Shown here piece by piece: positions 24,150 through 31,974 of a stretch of DNA of 64,000 nucleotides. A model generated the notes under the pieces. The model was not told the origin of the DNA and ran no database searches. It worked only from the letters and a program-made list of their open reading frames with translations. Position numbers and translations under genes: made by a program. The number at the start of each line of letters is the position of its first letter. The stretch's first letter is position 1. The stretch lies in assembly GCF_900111375.1 (NCBI RefSeq), contig NZ_FOHB01000008.1, positions 186,001 to 250,000 on the forward strand, in the 5' to 3' direction. Source of the stretch: Pedococcus cremeus (GTDB taxonomy: Bacteria; Actinomycetota; Actinomycetes; Actinomycetales; Dermatophilaceae).

Positions 24150-24842
24150 TCACATCGCCTCCTTGATCCCACGGCGAATAAGCCAAACGTTCGCCGGCCA
24201 CGCGGTGAAGAAGCCGATGACCATCCCGATCTGCATCAGGAACCAGTACGTGACCTGATTGGGATGCAGGTGCGGACCAGGGAAGAACACGAACGCCATG
24301 AGGAGCATCCAGCCGAACAACCCTACTTCAAACGCCGACAGGCTCAGGATGTCCGCCTTGACCGCTGCGGCCAGGCCCTTGCGCAGCCCCAGGCCCCGCA
24401 TGGGGGCGATCGCGAAGTACTGGAACGCCACTCCGAGGAGAACCGCGGCGATGTAGCCGCCGATCATCTCGGCGAAGACAGCCTTGGAAGCGATGGTGAC
24501 TCCTGCCGCGAAGATGGCGAACTCCGCGATGATGTCGCCGAGGGTGCACCCAGCACCGCAGTGACTGACACCGATTGCGGTCGTGGCCCACTTGGGCTTC
24601 TCCGGTGGCCCGTCAGCGTCCCGCTCTCGCTGCCAGCGGTGCGACATCGGCCTACCGAACCGGCGGTACGCCCACGAAGCCAAGGGTCCGAAGTACAAGG
24701 CTGTGACGGGCCACACCGCCTCCATGACCCGCATCGGCTGGCGGTACTTCCGCAACCACATGTCAGTGGCAATGTCAGTCGCACACACCAATGCGAGCAC
24801 GATCGACACCCAGGAGATGATGACCAACCATTGCGGAACCAT
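24150..24842 (-). CDS. DUF4396 membrane protein
   Basis: 230 aa with five to six membrane helices. It opens MVPQWLVIISWVSIVLALVC and carries VSHCGAGCTLGDIIAEFAIF (about residues 92-111), the conserved C-G-A-G-C-x-x-G-D motif of DUF4396, and PANVWLIRRGIKEAM at its end. The two Cys with His suggest metal or redox chemistry, but the family has no assigned role. It stands alone on the minus strand between the ABC exporter and the second antiporter, convergent with the former. A 293-bp region with no recognisable gene separates it from the next start. Confidence 0.78.
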   Translation of the reverse strand: MVPQWLVIISWVSIVLALVCATDIATDMWLRKYRQPMRVMEAVWPVTALYFGPLASWAYRRFGRPMSHRWQRERDADGPPEKPKWATTAIGVSHCGAGCTLGDIIAEFAIFAAGVTIASKAVFAEMIGGYIAAVLLGVAFQYFAIAPMRGLGLRKGLAAAVKADILSLSAFEVGLFGWMLLMAFVFFPGPHLHPNQVTYWFLMQIGMVIGFFTAWPANVWLIRRGIKEAM

Positions 24843-25135
24843 GACTCCTTCCTACCCAAAAGTGACGAAATATCCCTACAACTACAAGGCGTCGTACGGG
24901 GATGCACGATGTGGGCCGCGCCGGGAATGTCCCCCGCCACGCTGGTGGAGGTCATTGGCCGGGACGGCGGTTCTCGGAGCAGACCTCACTGCGCCGGATC
25001 TCATGGCAGCGCCGACGTGGTCGAGCGGCGCAAGGGCCACGACCTTCTCGAACTGTTGCGGCTCTTGGCTTACCTGACGATGCTTGCCGAGCCGGCACGG
25101 ACGCTGACCGGTGCCCGGCGGAAGGAGCGGCGCAG

Positions 25136-26314
25136 GTGGATGCGGGACTGCTCACCCTGTGCTTCGCGGTGCTCCTCGTCATCGGGGTGCTGATCTCCGA
25201 GCTGGCGAACCGCACCGTGCTGTCCACGGCGGTGCTCTTCCTGCTCGGCGGCTTCCTTCTGGGGCCGGGTGCCCTGAACGTGCTCCACATCGAGGCCGGC
25301 GACGAGGGTGTCTCCGTGCTGGCTGAGCTGGCGCTTTTCTCCGTGCTCTACAGCGACGGGATGAAGGTCGGTTTCCGTGACCTGCGCCGCGCGTGGCGCT
25401 TGCCCGGGCGGGCGCTGTTGCTCGGGTTACCGATCACGTTGCTGCTCACCGCTGTTGCAGCCCACTACATCGTGGGGCTCGACTGGTTGCCATCCCTCCT
25501 GCTCGGCGCCGTGCTGTCACCCACTGACCCTGTGTTCGCGGCCGCCATCGTCGGGCGCGAGGAGGTGCCCGGGCGGCTACGTCACCTGCTGAACGTGGAG
25601 TCGGGGCTCAACGACGGACTCGCCCTGCCGATTGTGCTCGTGCTCCTGGCCGCCAGTGGTGGGGCCGACGCCAGCGGCTGGGGGCTTGCCTGGGAGCTGG
25701 GCCTGGGCGTGGCGATCGGTGTCGTCGTGCCGCTGCTGGTGCTGTCCCTCGAGCGGTTGCCGTTCCTGGCGGCCACCAAGAGCCTGCAGCCCCTTCTCCC
25801 TGCCGCCATCGGGCTGCTCGTGCTGGGTCTGTGCCTGACCACCAGCGGCAACCTCTTCCTTGCCGCCTTCGCCGCGGGCATCACCGTCGCCTCTTTCGCG
25901 CCCGAGTTCCGTCACGAGTTCGAGCAGCTCGGTGAGCTCGTCGCCGAACAGCTCAAGCTGCTCGCCATCCTGGTGTTCGGCGCCCTGATCACCCCTGCGT
26001 TCCTGTTCCAGGAGACACCCTGGACCGGCTGGGTCTTCGCTGTCATCGCGCTGGTCCTCGTCCGCCCACTGGCACTGCTCATCTCGCTGGCCGGCTCAGG
26101 GCTGGCGATGCGCGAGCAGGCGGCAGTCATGTGGTTCGGGCCCAAGGGATTCGCCTCTGTCGTCTACGGCCTCTTGGTGCTCGACTCCGGCATCGCGGAC
26201 GCCAACGTGCTGTTCCATCTGATCGCTTTGACCATCGCGGTCTCGATCATCGCGCATTCGTCCACCGACGTCGTGGTCGCACGCCAGTTCAAGCAGGAGG
26301 CATCGCTGCGCTGA
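25136..26314 (+). CDS. CPA1-type sodium:proton antiporter (second copy)
   Basis: 392 aa from GTG 25136, with GAAGGAG at 25121-25127; the upstream reading frame has no family sequence. Twelve or so helices with the CPA1 marks LLGAVLSPTDPVFAAAIVGR (T-D-P), NVESGLNDGLALPIVLVLLA (N-D), and MWFGPKGFASVVYGLLVLDS. It is not a close copy of the module I antiporter: motif residues differ (SPTDPVF against APTDAAL), so it is a separate family member, not a duplication. Probably Na+/H+ or K+/H+ exchange. The next gene is a MerR regulator with its own promoter. Confidence 0.9.
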   Translation: MDAGLLTLCFAVLLVIGVLISELANRTVLSTAVLFLLGGFLLGPGALNVLHIEAGDEGVSVLAELALFSVLYSDGMKVGFRDLRRAWRLPGRALLLGLPITLLLTAVAAHYIVGLDWLPSLLLGAVLSPTDPVFAAAIVGREEVPGRLRHLLNVESGLNDGLALPIVLVLLAASGGADASGWGLAWELGLGVAIGVVVPLLVLSLERLPFLAATKSLQPLLPAAIGLLVLGLCLTTSGNLFLAAFAAGITVASFAPEFRHEFEQLGELVAEQLKLLAILVFGALITPAFLFQETPWTGWVFAVIALVLVRPLALLISLAGSGLAMREQAAVMWFGPKGFASVVYGLLVLDSGIADANVLFHLIALTIAVSIIAHSSTDVVVARQFKQEASLR

Positions 26315-26334
26315 CGCCAGGCCCCAAGGATCGT

Positions 26335-26364
26335 TTGATATCTGACCTAACGTGAGGGTAGGGT
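26335..26364 (+). promoter_or_regulatory. MerR-type promoter with central palindrome
   Basis: -35 TTGATA (26335-26340) and -10 TAGGGT (26359-26364), 18-bp spacer, with the near-palindrome CCTAACGTGAGG (26346-26357, 10 of 12 symmetric) between them. MerR regulators bind between -35 and -10, so this fits autoregulation of the next gene and of the SulP gene after it. Confidence 0.5.
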
Positions 26365-26452
26365 TCTCTGCGGTTCAGGGCCGTTCAGCGCGAGGGGGAG
26401 TATGAACGGCTTCGGGCCCACCCGCCTCCTCTCCTCACGCAGGAAGTACCTG

Positions 26453-26851
26453 ATGAGCCACTCCACCCGCAGCGACCGCATGCAGATCGGCGACGTCGCC
26501 GAGCGGACCGGGCTCAGCCTGCGCACCATTCGTCACTACGAGGACGTGGGCCTGTTGCCGCAGGCCGAGCGCAGCCCAGGAGGGTTCCGCCTCTATGGCG
26601 AGGAGGCGGTGCAACGGCTGCTGGTCATCAAGCGGATGAAGCCGCTGGACTTCACCCTTGAGGAGATGCGTGACCTCATCGAGGTCCGCGAGCGGCTTGC
26701 CAGTCCGCGGCTGTCGGCCAAGACCCGCTCTTCCCTGCTCGAGCGGCTGGCGGCCTACCAGTCGCTGGTCGAGCACCAGCTCGCCACCCTGCGCGACAAG
26801 GTCGACAACGCCCAGACGTTCGCCGACCAGCTGCGCCACGAGCTGGGCTAG
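26453..26851 (+). CDS. MerR-family transcriptional regulator
   Basis: 132 aa from ATG 26453 (AGGAAG 7 nt upstream); ATG 26402 would add 17 unlike residues. N-terminal MerR helix-turn-helix: MQIGDVAERTGLSLRTIRHY then EDVGLLPQAERSPGGFRLYG. The long coiled-coil dimer helix (about residues 80-130, LLERLAAYQSLVEHQLATLR) is seen, but there are no Cys or other visible ligand residues, so it is not a classical metal sensor. It is 95 bp upstream of a SulP transporter in the same direction and probably controls it from the promoter at 26335-26364. Confidence 0.9.
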   Translation: MSHSTRSDRMQIGDVAERTGLSLRTIRHYEDVGLLPQAERSPGGFRLYGEEAVQRLLVIKRMKPLDFTLEEMRDLIEVRERLASPRLSAKTRSSLLERLAAYQSLVEHQLATLRDKVDNAQTFADQLRHELG

Positions 26852-26946
26852 ACCGGCTTCACCCTGAGAGCTTTCGCCCCCTGCACATCGAGGTGCCGGG
26901 GCTGGCCATCGCGGCCACCCATCACGAACACCACTGGAGTACCCCT

Positions 26947-28479
26947 GTGTCTGCTGCCCCGCCCAGCCCTGCGCTGGACCACCCAGCCGAGTTCGCCCAC
27001 GAACGCGACGTCACCTCCGTCCGTGCCGCGTTGCGTTCGCCGAAGCGCCTGCGGGTCGAGGTGCTCGGTGGCCTCGTCGTGGCGCTGGCCCTGATCCCCG
27101 AGGCCATCTCGTTCTCGATCATCGCCGGTGTCGACCCCCGCGTGGGCTTGTTCGCCTCCTTCACCATGGCGGTCTCGATCGCGTTCCTCGGCGGTCGCCC
27201 CGCGATGATCTCCGCCGCCACCGGTGCTGTCGCCCTGGTCATCGCCCCGGTGGTGCGCGAACACGGCCTGGACTACCTCATCGCCACGGTCATCCTCGCC
27301 GGCATCATCCAGGTCGTCCTCGGTGTCCTCGGGGTCGCCAAGCTCATGCGGTTCATCCCCCGCTCGGTCATGGTCGGCTTCGTCAACGCCCTGGCCATCC
27401 TGATCTTCATGGCCCAGCTGCCGCACCTGATCGGGGTGTCGTGGGTCGTCTACCCGCTGGTCGCCGTCGGCGTCGCCGTGATCGTGCTGCTGCCGCGGGT
27501 CACCACCGTGGTGCCCGCGCCGCTGGTCGCCATCGTCGGCCTGACCGTGGTCACCGTCGCCGCGGCCATCGCGGTGCCCACGGTCGGCGACGAGGGCAAG
27601 CTCCCCGACAGCCTGCCCAGTCTGTTCTTCCCGCACGTGCCGCTCACCCTCGAGACGCTGTCCATCATTGGCCCGTTCGCCCTCGGCATGGCGCTGGTGG
27701 GGCTGATGGAGTCGCTGATGACTGCCAAGCTCGTCGACGATGTCACCGACACCCACTCCCATAAGTCGCGAGAGGCGTGGGGCCAGGGCGCCGCGAACAT
27801 CATCACCGGCTTCTTCGGCGGTATGGGCGGGTGCGCCATGATCGGCCAGACCATGATCAACGTGAAGGGCTCCGGCGCCCGGACCCGGATCTCGACCTTC
27901 CTCGCCGGCGTGTTCCTGCTCGTCCTGGTCGTCGGGCTCGGCGACATCGTCGGCATCATCCCCATGGCTGCACTGGTCGCGGTGATGATCATGGTGTCTG
28001 TAGGGACCTTTGACTGGCACAGCATCCAGCCCGCGACCCTCAAACGGATGCCCAAGAGCGAGACCCTCGTCATGCTCGCCACCGTCGCCGTCGTGGTCGC
28101 CACCCACAACCTGGCCATCGGCGTCGTGGTCGGCGTGCTCGTCGCGATGGTCATGTTCGCCCGCCGCGTCGCCCACTTCACCGAGGTCGTCGACGTCGCC
28201 CACCCCGATGAGGACACCCGCGTGTATGCCGTGGTCGGCGAGCTGTTCTTCGCCTCCAGTAACGACCTTGTCACCCAGTTCGACTACGTCGGCGACCCCA
28301 AGAACGTGGTCATCGACATGTCGCAGTCCCACATCTGGGACGCCTCCACGGTCGCGACTCTCGACGCCATCCAGACCAAGTACGAGGCCAAGGGTAAGAA
28401 GGTCGCGATCATCGGTCTGAACGACGCGAGCCAGGAGCGTCACGAGCGCCTGGCCGGACACCTCGCCGGCGCTCACTGA
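26947..28479 (+). CDS. SulP-family anion transporter with STAS domain (module II)
   Basis: 510 aa from GTG 26947 (GGAG 7 nt upstream); a GTG at 26893 is an alternative that would add 18 residues. SulP core: VEVLGGLVVALALIPEAISF, GVDPRVGLFASFTMAVSIAF, NIITGFFGGMGGCAMIGQTM. A STAS domain (about residues 415-505) ends with VVIDMSQSHIWDASTVATLD and AIIGLND. It is shorter than the module I SulP, with a different STAS. Members of this subgroup resemble bicarbonate or sulfate carriers; the substrate is open. It ends module II of the island; the SulP-MerR pairing suggests induction by an unknown signal. Confidence 0.9.
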   Translation: MSAAPPSPALDHPAEFAHERDVTSVRAALRSPKRLRVEVLGGLVVALALIPEAISFSIIAGVDPRVGLFASFTMAVSIAFLGGRPAMISAATGAVALVIAPVVREHGLDYLIATVILAGIIQVVLGVLGVAKLMRFIPRSVMVGFVNALAILIFMAQLPHLIGVSWVVYPLVAVGVAVIVLLPRVTTVVPAPLVAIVGLTVVTVAAAIAVPTVGDEGKLPDSLPSLFFPHVPLTLETLSIIGPFALGMALVGLMESLMTAKLVDDVTDTHSHKSREAWGQGAANIITGFFGGMGGCAMIGQTMINVKGSGARTRISTFLAGVFLLVLVVGLGDIVGIIPMAALVAVMIMVSVGTFDWHSIQPATLKRMPKSETLVMLATVAVVVATHNLAIGVVVGVLVAMVMFARRVAHFTEVVDVAHPDEDTRVYAVVGELFFASSNDLVTQFDYVGDPKNVVIDMSQSHIWDASTVATLDAIQTKYEAKGKKVAIIGLNDASQERHERLAGHLAGAH

Positions 28480-29027
28480 GAGCGATCAGCGAGACGGACA
28501 GCCTCCCCTGTTGGGCGGGCCGGGAGCAGCGGTCGCACGGCTCGCATGTCCACTCGGTGAGGACTTTCCTTACTGGCTCAAACGCGGCTCCGCCGCGGGC
28601 CGGGGCCTGCGGCCCCGGCCGTGCCGGGCATGCGGCCTGGCGGCCGTTCCGGGCGCGGCCGGAACCGCCGGCGGCCGGCCACAGCAAGAAGTGCCCCGGA
28701 ACCAGTCCGAGGCACTCCTCACCACCGAGCCGCCGACCCGACTCCGAGCATCCGGCCGGCACTCACGAGCCCGTCAAGGCCGCAGCTCCCAGCCGGGTCA
28801 CGGTGCACACTCCGTGTACGGCCACATCACCATCCCGCGATCAGGGCGACCTTGACCGCCTCGACGGCCGACCTCCACTGCTCCGCCATCGGGTCGCCGG
28901 CTCTCCCCGGCCATGGCCAATCGCGTGTGCCCCCGGCGTGCCCCCAGCCTTCAGCAGGCGCACCCAAACCGAGGTCAACCGTGCGAGCCAGAGCACGAAA
29001 ACCGTTGCCGTTGAGAGCCTAGAGGCC
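28480..29027. other. Gene-free stretch at the right end of the island
   Basis: 548 bp without a convincing gene. A GC-rich hairpin at 28598-28620 (GGCCGGGGCC-TGC-GGCCCCGGCC) may terminate the SulP gene. At 28924-28945 a 22-bp piece (minus strand GGGGGCACGCCGGGGGCACA then CG) is identical to 6934-6955 within integrase fragment A. It holds two copies of GTGCCCCC and could be an integrase arm-type site. Confidence 0.5.
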
Positions 29028-29195
<168 letters not shown>

Positions 29196-29205
29196 CAGAT
29201 TGCCG

Positions 29206-31137
29206 TTACAGGGTGACCTGCGCGCCCATCACGACGGTCCTGTCCTGAGGCAGGCTGAAGTAGTGGCTCGGGTTCGCGGCGTTGTGAGCCAGCCCGATGA
29301 AGAGCCGTTTCCGCCAGGTTGCCATGCCAGGCTCTCGACCGCGCTGAAGCGTGATCCGCGACAGGAAGTAGTTCGCCTGTTCGGGGTTGATGTCCAGGCC
29401 TGCTTCCCGGGCGGCCTCGAGGCTCTTCGGGACATCCTGCTCGTCCTGGAAGCCGAAGCGCAGCGTGACCAGGGTGATCGTGCCCAGAGGGCTTGGGAGG
29501 AGTTGCCAGGTGCAACGGTCCGTTCCCAGGACGTGAGGGACGTTCTCGGAGACGGTCCGGACGATGAAGACGTGCTCGTGGATGACGTGGTTGTAGCCGA
29601 CGTTCTCACGCAGAGCCAACGGCGTCGTGACGTGGTTGGGGTGCAGGAAGATCGCCGTTCCGGGCACGACTCGGACCTGTTGTCCCTCGAGGTTCCACAC
29701 GAAGTGGTTCAGCCTGCCCTCCAAGGAGGTGCGACGCTCGGTGACCAGGACTCTTCCTCGCTGCCACGTGAGCATGATCGTGACCACGGAGACGGCAATG
29801 AGCAGCGGGAGCCAACCGCCGTGCGCCACCTTCGTGAGGTTCGCCGAGAAGTACGTCACCTCCAGGATTCCCAAAGGCACTCCGACGGCCAGCAACTTGG
29901 TGCGGTTCCAGTGCCAGGCGGACTCGGCGTACATCAGAACCAGCGTGGTGGTGAGGAGGAACGTCCCCGTCACAGCCAGCCCGTAGGCCGTGGCCAGCTT
30001 GGTGGATGACTGGAACGTCAGGAGGAGCAGCAGGACGCCCGCGCACAGCGTCCAGTTGATCGCTGGAGCGTAGATCTGTCCGCCCTCGTGCTGAGAGGTG
30101 TGTCGGATCGTCAGCTTGGGCAGGTAACCGAGTCTCTCCGCCTGCCGCGAGACGGAGTAGGCACCCGAGATCACCGCCTGGGAGGCGATGATGGTGGCAG
30201 CCGTCGCGAGGACCACCAACGGCAGCTGCGCCCAACGCGGCGCCATGAGGTAGAACGGGCTGGAGATGGACGACGGCGAATCGAGTATGAGCGCTCCCTG
30301 ACCCAGGTAGTTCAGAGTCAGGGCCGGAAAGACCAGGCCGAACCATGCCCGTCGGATGGGCGCTCGACCGAAGTGCCCCATATCGGCGTAGAGCGCCTCA
30401 GCGCCCGTGATGGCCAGCACCACGGCGCCCATCGCGATGAAGGCGATCAAGGGATGATCCAGCACGAACAGCACTGCGTGGTGCGGCAGCAGGCTCTGCA
30501 GGATGCTCGGGTCGCCAGCGATCTGGGCCACCCCGAGAACGGCAAGGACCGCGAACCACACGATCATCACGGGCCCGAAGAACCGCCCGACGATGTTGGT
30601 GCCGAAGCGCTGCACCACGAAGAGGGCGGCGATGATGGTGGCCCCCAGCGGAACCTCGAGGTGACCCAGCCCCGGCGCCGACACGGAAAGCCCCTCTATG
30701 GCCGACATCACCGAGATCGCGGGCGTTATGACGCTGTCGCCGTAGAACAACGATGCGCCCACAACGCCGAGAATCATCACCAGGGCGAACCGCCTGCCCC
30801 CAGGGCGCACAGTTCGACGCGCGAGAGCCGCCAAGGCCATGACGCCACCCTCGCCGTCGTTGTCGGCTCGCAGGATGAGGGTGACGTACTTTCCGGAGAC
30901 GATCGCCGTAATCGACCAGAAGACCAGCGAGATCACCCCGTAGACGTCACCCGGAGTGGGTTTGACGATCCCACCATCGAGCGCGAAGACGGTCTGTACC
31001 GCGTAGAGGGGACTCGTGCCGATGTCACCGAAGACCACCCCGAGCGCCCCGACCGCCAACACCAACAAGCCCGAACCGGGAGGCGAGGCGGGGGCATGCG
31101 TCTTGGGGCGACGAGTGGAGTGCCGGTGAACAGCCAT
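29206..31137 (-). CDS. kup: Kup-family potassium uptake protein
   Basis: 643 aa from ATG 31137; a GTG at 31149 would add four residues. Kup marks: LVLAVGALGVVFGDIGTSPL (first helix, GDIGTSPLYA), YGDSVITPAISVMSAIEG, GAEALYADMGHFGR, QGALILDSPSSISSPFYLMA, and a soluble C-terminal domain of about 170 residues beginning near 475. It imports K+ with H+, at low-affinity relative to Kdp. TAGTGT lies 10 nt before the ATG. It is the first gene after the right island repeat and 153 bp downstream of kdpE on the same strand, so it may also receive kdp transcription. Together they make a potassium supply locus. Confidence 0.93.
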   Translation of the reverse strand: MAVHRHSTRRPKTHAPASPPGSGLLVLAVGALGVVFGDIGTSPLYAVQTVFALDGGIVKPTPGDVYGVISLVFWSITAIVSGKYVTLILRADNDGEGGVMALAALARRTVRPGGRRFALVMILGVVGASLFYGDSVITPAISVMSAIEGLSVSAPGLGHLEVPLGATIIAALFVVQRFGTNIVGRFFGPVMIVWFAVLAVLGVAQIAGDPSILQSLLPHHAVLFVLDHPLIAFIAMGAVVLAITGAEALYADMGHFGRAPIRRAWFGLVFPALTLNYLGQGALILDSPSSISSPFYLMAPRWAQLPLVVLATAATIIASQAVISGAYSVSRQAERLGYLPKLTIRHTSQHEGGQIYAPAINWTLCAGVLLLLLTFQSSTKLATAYGLAVTGTFLLTTTLVLMYAESAWHWNRTKLLAVGVPLGILEVTYFSANLTKVAHGGWLPLLIAVSVVTIMLTWQRGRVLVTERRTSLEGRLNHFVWNLEGQQVRVVPGTAIFLHPNHVTTPLALRENVGYNHVIHEHVFIVRTVSENVPHVLGTDRCTWQLLPSPLGTITLVTLRFGFQDEQDVPKSLEAAREAGLDINPEQANYFLSRITLQRGREPGMATWRKRLFIGLAHNAANPSHYFSLPQDRTVVMGAQVTL

Positions 31138-31290
31138 GATGACAACCACACTAGGACTGGCCTTGGCGCCGAGATGCCGTCAAGCCAGCACCGGTGGTCC
31201 TTCTTGATGCGAAATTAACGCCGGACGAGGGGCCGACGACCCGGTCCGATTTCCACTCGGGCTGCCTGCCGCCGCTTGGCCAGGCGCACC

Positions 31291-31974
31291 TCAGTCGCCG
31301 AGCAGCCGGTAGCCGTGCCCCGGCTCCGTCACCAGGTGACGTGGGCGGCCAGGGTCTGGCTCGAGCTTGCGGCGCAGCTGGTTGGCGTACACGCGCAGGT
31401 AGTTCGACTCGCGCCCGTAGCCGGGCCCCCAGACCTCCCGCAACAGCTCGCGCTGGGAGACCAAGTGGCCCGGTTGCCGTGCCAGAACCGAGAGCAGCCG
31501 CCACTCGGTCGGCGTCAACCGAGTCTCGACGCCGTCGATCACCGCTCGCCGTTCAGCGAAGTCGAGCCGGAACCGCCTCGTCACGAAGGGCGGTTGGGGG
31601 GCCTCTTCGCCCTCAGTACGTCGACGCAGAGCCACCCGGACACGCGCCAGGAGCTCTTCCATGCCAAAGGGCTTGGTCACGTAGTCGTCGGCGCCGAGGT
31701 CCAGTGCCTCCACCTTGTCGGTGGACTCGCTGCGGGCCGAGAGCACGATGACGGGGACGGAGGACCGCTCGCGGATGCGGCGCAGCACCTCGACGCCGTC
31801 CAGGTCGGGCAGTCCCAGGTCCAGCACCACGAGGTCCGGCTCCCGCTCGTTGAAGGCTTGCAGGGCGGAGCGGCCGTCGCCGGCGGTCTCCACCTCGTAG
31901 TCGCGAGCCCTGAGGTTGATCGACAGGGTGCGCAGGAGGTGCGGCTCGTCATCCACCAGAAGCAACACGCTCAT
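31291..31974 (-). CDS. kdpE: Response regulator KdpE
   Basis: 227 aa, OmpR/PhoB type. Receiver domain with DD (about residues 8-9, LLVDDEPHLLRTL), phospho-accepting Asp in LVVLDLGLPDLDGVEVLRRI (about 52) and Lys in DDYVTKPFGMEELLARVR. The winged-helix effector domain has LTPTEWRLLSVLARQPGHLV then EVWGPGYGRESNYLRVYANQ LRRKLEPDPGRPRHLVTEPG (split here), typical of KdpE. It activates the kdp operon when K+ is limiting. The ATG overlaps the kdpD stop (ATGA). The ligand pair is KdpD upstream; the promoter region it should bind lies before kdpF (38941-39114). Confidence 0.95.
   Translation of the reverse strand: MSVLLLVDDEPHLLRTLSINLRARDYEVETAGDGRSALQAFNEREPDLVVLDLGLPDLDGVEVLRRIRERSSVPVIVLSARSESTDKVEALDLGADDYVTKPFGMEELLARVRVALRRRTEGEEAPQPPFVTRRFRLDFAERRAVIDGVETRLTPTEWRLLSVLARQPGHLVSQRELLREVWGPGYGRESNYLRVYANQLRRKLEPDPGRPRHLVTEPGHGYRLLGD

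Noticed and set aside
31138-31290. K+/c-di-AMP riboswitch before kup
   Set aside because: Looked for because kup genes often carry one; the 153 bp show no matching conserved segments.
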